Shown here: in pieces, positions 43,094 to 48,344 of the stretch
How the letters are laid out: every line of letters starts with the position of its first letter
How positions within the stretch are numbered: position 1 is the stretch's first letter
Assembly: GCA_905372445.1 (NCBI GenBank)
Contig: CAJPPF010000001.1
Span: 1-48,344 of the forward strand
Direction of reading: 5' to 3'
From: an uncultured Prevotella sp.
Lineage (GTDB): Bacteria > Bacteroidota > Bacteroidia > Bacteroidales > Bacteroidaceae
Length of the DNA stretch: 48,344 nt
Notes under the pieces: model-generated
Told to the model about the DNA's origin: nothing
Seen by the model: the letters and a program-made list of their open reading frames with translations, nothing else
Database searches by the model: none
Program-made: the position numbers and the translations under genes

Positions 43094-44638
43094 ATGGCAC
43101 AGCAAGAAGATGTTTTCAAGAAGATTGTGAGCCACTGTAAGGAGTATGGCTTCGTGTTTCCAAGTAGTGATATTTACGACGGTTTAGGTGCGGTCTACGA
43201 CTACGGTCAGATGGGTGTTGAACTGAAGAACAATATCAAGCAGTATTGGTGGCAGTACATGGTACTCGTACATGAGAACATTGTAGGCATCGACTCTGCT
43301 ATTTTCATGCACCCGACTATCTGGAAGGCTTCCGGACATGTTGACGCTTTTAACGATCCTCTCATCGACAACCGCGACTCAAAGAAGCGCTATCGTGCCG
43401 ACGTTCTCATCGAAGACCAGATTGCAAAGTACGACGAAAAGATCGACAAGGAGGTGGAGAAGGCACGCAAACGTTTCAAGGAAAACTTCGACGAGGCGCA
43501 GTATCGTGCAACATCGCCACGTGTACTTGAGCTGCAGGAGAAGCGCGACGCCCTTCATCAGCGTTTTGCCGATGCCATGAACGCCACCGACCTTGAAGGA
43601 CTGCGGCAGATTATCCTCGACGAAGAGATTGCCTGTCCTATCTCCGGCACACGCAACTGGACCGACGTGCGCCAGTTCAACCTTATGTTCTCTACAGAAA
43701 TGGGATCTACGGCAGAAGGTGCAAGCAAAATCTACCTGCGTCCGGAGACCGCACAAGGTATTTTCGTGAACTATCTCAACGTTCAGAAGACCGGTCGAAT
43801 GAAGATTCCTTTCGGCATAGCACAGATTGGCAAGGCGTTCCGTAACGAGATTGTCGCTCGTCAGTTCATATTCCGTATGCGTGAGTTTGAGCAGATGGAG
43901 ATGCAGTTCTTCGTAAAGCCCGGCACAGAACTCGACTGGTTCGAGACATGGAAGAAACGTCGTATGGCTTGGCATCAGGCACTCGGTTTCGGAGCAGAGA
44001 ACTATCGTTTCCACGACCACGAGAAGCTCGCTCATTATGCAAATGCTGCTTCTGACGTAGAGTTCCACATGCCGTTTGGTTTCAAAGAGGTCGAGGGCAT
44101 CCACTCACGTACCGATTTCGACCTGTCACAGCATGCAAAGTTCTCAGGCAAGAAGATAGAATACTTCGATCCGGAGCTTGGCGAGAGCTACACACCATAC
44201 GTCATAGAGACATCAATCGGCGTTGACCGTATGTTCCTTTCGGTGATGTGTCACTCCTACGAGGAGCAGAAGCTCGAGAGCGGAGAGACACGTACAGTGT
44301 TGCATCTGCCTGCAGCACTTGCTCCGGTGAAGCTCGCTGTGTTCCCACTCACTAAGAAAGACGGTCTGCCGGAGAAGGCGCGTGAGATTATCAACGACCT
44401 GAAGTTCCATTTCAACTGTCAGTATGAAGAGAAGGATCAGATAGGAAAGCGCTATCGCAGACAGGACGCTATAGGTACACCTTACTGCGTTACCATTGAC
44501 CACCAGAGCCTCGAGGACAACACAGTAACACTGCGTCATCGTGATACAATGGAGCAGGAACGCGTGAACATTAACGACCTGCGTGCACTCATCGAGGACA
44601 AGGTGAGTATTACAAGTCTTCTTAGAAACCTTGAATAG
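43094..44638 (+). CDS. glyS: Glycine--tRNA ligase (homodimeric class II type)
   Basis: A 514-residue GlyRS of the single-chain alpha2 kind rather than the alpha/beta tetramer. It starts with FKKIVSHCKEYGFVFPSSDIYDGL; motif 2 region has GIAQIGKAFRNEI and FIFRMREFEQMEMQFF (about 240-282); motif 3 includes SIGVDRMFLSVM (about 374-385); the C-terminal anticodon-binding domain (about 405-510) has APVKLAVFPLTKKDGL and YRRQDAIGTPYCVTID. It charges tRNA-Gly. The FKBP lipoprotein gene follows after 8 bases. Confidence 0.95.
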   Translation: MAQQEDVFKKIVSHCKEYGFVFPSSDIYDGLGAVYDYGQMGVELKNNIKQYWWQYMVLVHENIVGIDSAIFMHPTIWKASGHVDAFNDPLIDNRDSKKRYRADVLIEDQIAKYDEKIDKEVEKARKRFKENFDEAQYRATSPRVLELQEKRDALHQRFADAMNATDLEGLRQIILDEEIACPISGTRNWTDVRQFNLMFSTEMGSTAEGASKIYLRPETAQGIFVNYLNVQKTGRMKIPFGIAQIGKAFRNEIVARQFIFRMREFEQMEMQFFVKPGTELDWFETWKKRRMAWHQALGFGAENYRFHDHEKLAHYANAASDVEFHMPFGFKEVEGIHSRTDFDLSQHAKFSGKKIEYFDPELGESYTPYVIETSIGVDRMFLSVMCHSYEEQKLESGETRTVLHLPAALAPVKLAVFPLTKKDGLPEKAREIINDLKFHFNCQYEEKDQIGKRYRRQDAIGTPYCVTIDHQSLEDNTVTLRHRDTMEQERVNINDLRALIEDKVSITSLLRNLE

Positions 44639-44646
44639 AATAGATT

Positions 44647-45276
44647 ATGAAACACGAAAAAATATTTTATCTCATCGCTCTGCTGTTCATGACGCTTACC
44701 ATGGCGTCGTGTTCGGAAAACGATAACACCGTAGAGGAATATCCAAACTGGAAGGCAAAGAACGAGGTTTACTTCAATACACTCTATGCTACAACACAGC
44801 AGAAGATTGCATCAGGTGATACTTCGTGGAAGATAATACCTAATTTCTCGCTTCAGTTACCTGAAAAAAATATAACTCTCAAGCCGGAGAACAATATCAT
44901 CGTTGAGGTCCTGAAGGAGGGAAAAGGTTCGGGGTGTCCTATCTACACTGATAATGTGCGCTGCCACTATATGGGGCGTCTGCTTCCTTCGACAAGTTAT
45001 GCTGACGGTTTAGTCTTCGACAAGTCATATTATGGCACATTCAATGAAGCAACGGCTAATCCGGCAACATTCACCATCAACGGCGGTCTTGTCGACGGCT
45101 TTGCCACTGCCATGCAGAATATGCACATAGGCGACAAGTGGAGGGTTTATATTCCTTATCAGTTAGGTTATGGCAAGAAGGGGGCGAAGACGATTCCTGC
45201 GTATTCTACTCTGATTTTCGAGATAATCCTTGTGAGTTATTATCGGGCAGATGCTGATGTGCCGAAGGTAAATTAG
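44647..45276 (+). CDS. FKBP-type peptidyl-prolyl isomerase, lipoprotein
   Basis: 209 residues. Lipoprotein signal with the Cys in TMASC (about residue 22), an N-terminal helical linker, then a C-terminal FKBP domain (about 95-200): VRCHYMGRLLPSTSYADGLVFDKS, GLVDGFATAMQNMHIGDKWRVYIPYQLGYGKKG and IPAYSTLIFEIILVS. The key aromatic and Tyr/Asp residues of FKBP pockets are largely in place. It likely helps fold exported proteins. Probably co-transcribed with glyS. Confidence 0.9.
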   Translation: MKHEKIFYLIALLFMTLTMASCSENDNTVEEYPNWKAKNEVYFNTLYATTQQKIASGDTSWKIIPNFSLQLPEKNITLKPENNIIVEVLKEGKGSGCPIYTDNVRCHYMGRLLPSTSYADGLVFDKSYYGTFNEATANPATFTINGGLVDGFATAMQNMHIGDKWRVYIPYQLGYGKKGAKTIPAYSTLIFEIILVSYYRADADVPKVN

Positions 45277-45427
45277 AAAGGTTCTGTATATTCTTTTGGG
45301 GCATATTGTGATTTTATGCAAATCTTTTTTGTGGTCGGACATGTTGATTGCAGAGGTTTGCACTGCCTGAAATTTTGGAAAAAAGACAGGGAAGAAAGTC
45401 GGAATATGACTGAGACGATTAGACATA

Positions 45428-45627
45428 ATCCCTAAACGTTCAATAGATTCCTCAGTGATTTCGTCTGATTGTTGAGCAGATTGGCAGTCTTGTTACCGTG
45501 GGCGTAGCGGGCTACGTCAAGGTAATAAGGCTGGTAAGATGCCACACAAACGGGCGAAAGCAGTAGGAAAGCTCTTATTCTTTGATAATAAAAATGCACC
45601 GCGGTCTATTGACCGTTTTGGGATAAT
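45428..45627 (+). repeat. R200 repeat, complete copy, plus orientation
   Basis: Left end slightly diverged (AATCCCTAAACGTTCAATAG), right end intact. It makes up nearly half of the 466-bp gap between the FKBP and MATE genes; the remainder holds no clear promoter or hairpin. Confidence 0.9.
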
Positions 45628-45742
45628 CAAACCGAATATACAGCAACGGTGTAGGCAAAACCTGCCGTTAGTTATACATATTTATATATATAGCAGTGAC
45701 GTCGAGAACACCTCACGTTGCCACTGCTCACTCACATAAGAT

Positions 45743-47128
45743 TTGAAAGATAGCGAAAAACTCCTTGCGAAGATACGCGATGGGCTGGACTTGACGAGCG
45801 GCGAGAAACTATGGCTCATTATCAGCCTTAGTATTCCGTCTATATTAGCGCAGATGACATCTACGTTAATGTTCTTTATTGATGCCGCCATGGTAGGCGC
45901 CTTGGGAGCAGAAGCATCAGCATCTATCGGTATCGTGGAGACCACTACATGGCTCTTCGGCTCTCTCAATGCCGCTGCCTCTATGGGATTCGGCGTGCAG
46001 GTGGCGCAGGCGATAGGTGCCAAAGACTTCGTCAAAGCCCGTCAAGTGGTACGCACAGGTCTTGTGGCAATACTCTGTTTTACTCTTTTCCTTACTACGC
46101 TGGCTGTATCGGTACACTCTAAGCTGCCGCTGTGGATGGGTGGAGGAGAAGATATCGCCCACGACGCATCGCTCTACTTCCTTATCGTTTCCCTCTCGCT
46201 GCCCCTTTATCAACTGGCGAATTTCTCTACGAATATGCTGAAGAGCTCCGGAAACATGAAGATTCCTTCGGCTCTCAACATCCTTGCCTGTGTGCTTGAT
46301 GTCATATTCAACTATTTCTTTATCTACATCTGTGGCTGGGGAGTGCCTGGAGCCGCCTTAGGTTCATCGCTTGCAATCCTTATCCCTGCCGTCATTCTGG
46401 CTTATTTCGCTTATTGGCGCTCGCCGATGCTTGCTTTATGGAGAGAGAAAGCCAGTTGGCGCCCGAGGAAAGAATATCTGAAACGTGCCTTCTTCATCGC
46501 CTCGCCTATGGGATTACAATACTCGCTGATGAACATCGCACAGATGATTTCGACCGTCATTGTTGCCCCACTTGGCAATTTCGCCATTGCGGCAAACAAT
46601 TTCGCTATCACTGCCGAGGCTCTCTGTTATATGCCCGGTTACGGTATTGCCGATGCAGCGACGACACTTGTCGGGCAGAGTATCGGTGCAAAGCGAGTAG
46701 ACCTATGCAAGAGCCTTGCGTGGCGTTGTGTGGGATTGGGCATGCTTGTGATGAGTGTCATGGGCTTTATCATGTATGTCTTTGCACCGGAATTGATGGG
46801 AATGATGACACCTGTCGATGAAATTGTGCATCTCGGAGTTGCCGCTCTACGCATAGAGGCGTTCGCCGAACCGATGTTCGCCGCTGCCATTATCAGCAGC
46901 AGTTGTATGATTGGTGCCGGCGACACGCTCATACCTGCATGCATGAACTTAGGCACGATGTGGGGCATACGTCTCACACTGGCTTATTACCTTGCCCCTA
47001 TCTGGGGACTTACCGGTGTCTGGACGGCAATGGCGATAGAGCTTTCTATGCGTGGTCTCATCTTCCTCGTGCGACTGTTCAGAGGCAACTGGCTGAAAAT
47101 AAAGGTGGCAGGAGTTCCCGCCACCTAA
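45743..47128 (+). CDS. MATE family efflux transporter
   Basis: A 461-residue protein with about twelve membrane segments in two homologous halves (first MatE domain about 25-190, second about 245-405). Typical segments are IPSILAQMTSTLMFFIDAAMVG, AASMGFGVQVAQAIGAKDF and YGIADAATTLVGQSIGAKR. MATE proteins export cationic drugs or metabolites against Na+ or H+. The start appears to be TTG at 45743: an in-frame TAA at 45737 rules out an upstream start and the next ATG falls inside the first membrane helix. Confidence 0.9.
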   Translation: MKDSEKLLAKIRDGLDLTSGEKLWLIISLSIPSILAQMTSTLMFFIDAAMVGALGAEASASIGIVETTTWLFGSLNAAASMGFGVQVAQAIGAKDFVKARQVVRTGLVAILCFTLFLTTLAVSVHSKLPLWMGGGEDIAHDASLYFLIVSLSLPLYQLANFSTNMLKSSGNMKIPSALNILACVLDVIFNYFFIYICGWGVPGAALGSSLAILIPAVILAYFAYWRSPMLALWREKASWRPRKEYLKRAFFIASPMGLQYSLMNIAQMISTVIVAPLGNFAIAANNFAITAEALCYMPGYGIADAATTLVGQSIGAKRVDLCKSLAWRCVGLGMLVMSVMGFIMYVFAPELMGMMTPVDEIVHLGVAALRIEAFAEPMFAAAIISSSCMIGAGDTLIPACMNLGTMWGIRLTLAYYLAPIWGLTGVWTAMAIELSMRGLIFLVRLFRGNWLKIKVAGVPAT

Positions 47129-47256
47129 GTATTTTTATTCTATCAAAAACCAATACTCGGATATATCTCAGGCTTAGTCGACGAGGATATGACGGCATGC
47201 TGCATCCCATGACCATGGGTAGAGTGTGGCAGCTGTGGCGTAATAGTTATAGTGTC

Positions 47257-48156
47257 TTATACTAAATGGCGTATCAATTCCTCTCTATCGCCATGAAGCA
47301 TGTCGACGACGGGAATCTCAATCATTGTGTATGCGCCAGGCTGCTGCTTCATTGAAGCGCGTGCAACATTAACGAGTACCTGAGCTGTAAGGGCGGGGTT
47401 GTTGACCTTCATGTTGAACTCGAACAACTGGTTGTTGGTCTTGCCCGAAACACCCTTACGTGTGAGGTTTACGCCGTGACCTACATCGTTGAGGTCGTCA
47501 ACACATTTCACCTGCTGCACGTGGGTCTCATCGTTCACGAAGTAAGGATCAGCCTTGATAGCCGCCTCAACCTTCTTGAAGTCTGCGCCTTCCTCGAGTT
47601 CCACATAAACCATACGACGGTGAATGCCCGTACCTAAGGGAATCGTTATTGACAGTGCGTCGCGCACACCTTCGATGGCACGTACTGCCACAGAGTGCCC
47701 CATTGAACGTCCGGGACCGAAGTTTGTGTAGCTGATACCCTTTGGTGCGAGACTTTCCATGAGTGAACGCACGATAGAGTCAGAACCCGGATCCCATCCG
47801 GCAGCGATGATACTGACGACGCCATGCTCCTTTGCCACTGCGCCAAGCGAACGGCGGAGGTCTGTAATTTGTGTGTGAATATCGAAAGAGTCTACCGTGT
47901 TGATGCCTAACGCGAGGCACTTCTTTGCCGTTTCCTCAACCTTACGCGTTGGTGTTGCGAGAATCGCCACATCAACATCATTCAGGCAGGTTATATCCTT
48001 TACTATGGTATACTTTGAAAGCGTCTCCGGTTTGTTGTCTGCACCACTGCGACTTACAATTCCTGCAATCTCGAAATCAGGTGCTGCCTCGAGTGATTCA
48101 ATTGCGTAGCGACCGATGTTTCCTGTGCCGACTACAACTGCACGAATCTTTTTCAT
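47257..48156 (-). CDS. ddh: Meso-diaminopimelate D-dehydrogenase
   Basis: A 299-residue NADPH-dependent enzyme that makes meso-diaminopimelate from tetrahydrodipicolinate in one step, for lysine and peptidoglycan. The Rossmann motif is VVVGTGNIGRYAIE (about 6-19), followed by VSRS; the substrate domain has GWDPGSDSIVRSL and NFGPGRSMGHSVAVRAI, as expected for Ddh. The frame extends 18 codons upstream, but the promoter position fits ATG 48156 (MKKIRAVVV). It converges with the MATE gene. Confidence 0.95.
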   Translation of the reverse strand: MKKIRAVVVGTGNIGRYAIESLEAAPDFEIAGIVSRSGADNKPETLSKYTIVKDITCLNDVDVAILATPTRKVEETAKKCLALGINTVDSFDIHTQITDLRRSLGAVAKEHGVVSIIAAGWDPGSDSIVRSLMESLAPKGISYTNFGPGRSMGHSVAVRAIEGVRDALSITIPLGTGIHRRMVYVELEEGADFKKVEAAIKADPYFVNDETHVQQVKCVDDLNDVGHGVNLTRKGVSGKTNNQLFEFNMKVNNPALTAQVLVNVARASMKQQPGAYTMIEIPVVDMLHGDREELIRHLV

Positions 48157-48206
48157 AATTAAATCTTTTTTTATGTCTGTAGATTTGTCATTTGTATTAT
48201 TACCCC

Positions 48207-48239
48207 GCAAAAGTACAAAAAAAAAACTTTTTGAGCAAA
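48207..48239 (-). promoter_or_regulatory. Bacteroidetes promoter for ddh
   Basis: Minus-strand TACTTTTGC (48207-48215) and TTTG (48236-48239) with 20 bases between, about 50 bases before the ATG. Confidence 0.82.
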
Positions 48240-48275
48240 TGTTTTTTTATTGTTTGACATGACACCGTTTTGCAT

Positions 48276-48344
48276 CCCAAATCGATCATTAGATTCCTTG
48301 CCTGATTTCGTTTGATTGTTGAGCATATTAGCAGTCTTGTTACC
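48276..48344 (+). repeat. R200 repeat, cut by the window end
   Basis: Left end CCCAAATCGATCATTAG followed by the usual CTGATTTCGTTTGATTGTTG and GCAGTCTTGTTACC, then the window stops. Confidence 0.85.

Noticed and set aside
45539..45739. 66-codon plus-strand frame beginning MPHKRAKAVGK
   Set aside because: It starts inside an R200 copy and continues into non-coding sequence; the shared start is a property of the repeat.

Overview
The window looks like chromosome from a Bacteroidales bacterium, most likely Prevotella-like (Prevotellaceae). The evidence is a set of -7 boxes of the Bacteroidetes type TAnnTTTGC, often with TTTG about 19-20 bases upstream; absence of strong Shine-Dalgarno sequences; families typical of the order (DUF349, DUF3822, DUF5683, DUF3316-like, GH92, meso-DAP dehydrogenase); and the gene orders rsfS-ftsH-cdsA and surE/lpxB next to parA-parB-DUF5683-mltD-rsh. 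The genus is inference; no rRNA is present.

Layout. 1-1376: a RhuM-Fic fusion gene between two perfect 47-bp direct repeats. 1.4-5.4 kb: flippase-like membrane protein, pepD, a strongly folded non-coding stretch, then corA. 5.5-8.7 kb: a DUF349 repeat protein and an exported beta-rich protein. 9.0-12.7 kb: tRNA-Gln, then rsfS-ftsH-cdsA. 13.0-15.0 kb: lpxB and surE on the minus strand. 15.7-21.8 kb: parA, parB, DUF5683, mltD and rsh, all rightward, covering chromosome segregation, cell wall turnover and stringent response. 22.0-25.1 kb: alaS (minus) and a MerR regulator (plus). 26.3-29.3 kb: RecD-like helicase (minus) and a 48-aa membrane protein, DUF3822 and rsmD (plus). 29.4-34.4 kb: porin-like protein, YitT, gdhA (minus) and a Gfo/Idh oxidoreductase (plus). 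35.4-36.2 kb: a truncated GH92 mannosidase and tRNA-Leu. 36.3-40.8 kb: parC, DUF3316-like and an S41 protease lipoprotein (minus). 41.2-48.2 kb: dacB, glyS, an FKBP lipoprotein, a MATE transporter and ddh.

Most genes are conserved housekeeping functions. The unusual content is between genes. Three families of non-coding, apparently non-autonomous repeats occupy most long gaps: (i) R200, a ~200-bp hairpin element with ~20-bp terminal inverted repeats, in eight full, interrupted, deleted or window-truncated copies; (ii) P26, a palindromic element with ~26-bp arms around GGGGCGTGATTTATCACG, in four copies; (iii) E900, a ~0.9-kb element with AGTTCGGGATAAG-like ends, in two inverted copies 8.3 kb apart, each carrying the same 67-68 codon reading frame. 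They are nested: P26 inside R200 at 12.7 kb, P26 inside E900 twice, and R200 inside one E900 copy. One R200 copy lies between a good promoter and dacB, so it should be transcribed as a hairpin leader and adds an in-frame upstream ATG.

The strongest candidates for something undescribed are the E900 element with its conserved small frame, the ~108-nt nested hairpin behind a promoter upstream of corA, and the RhuM-Fic unit between direct repeats. All boundaries come from reading the sequence by eye.
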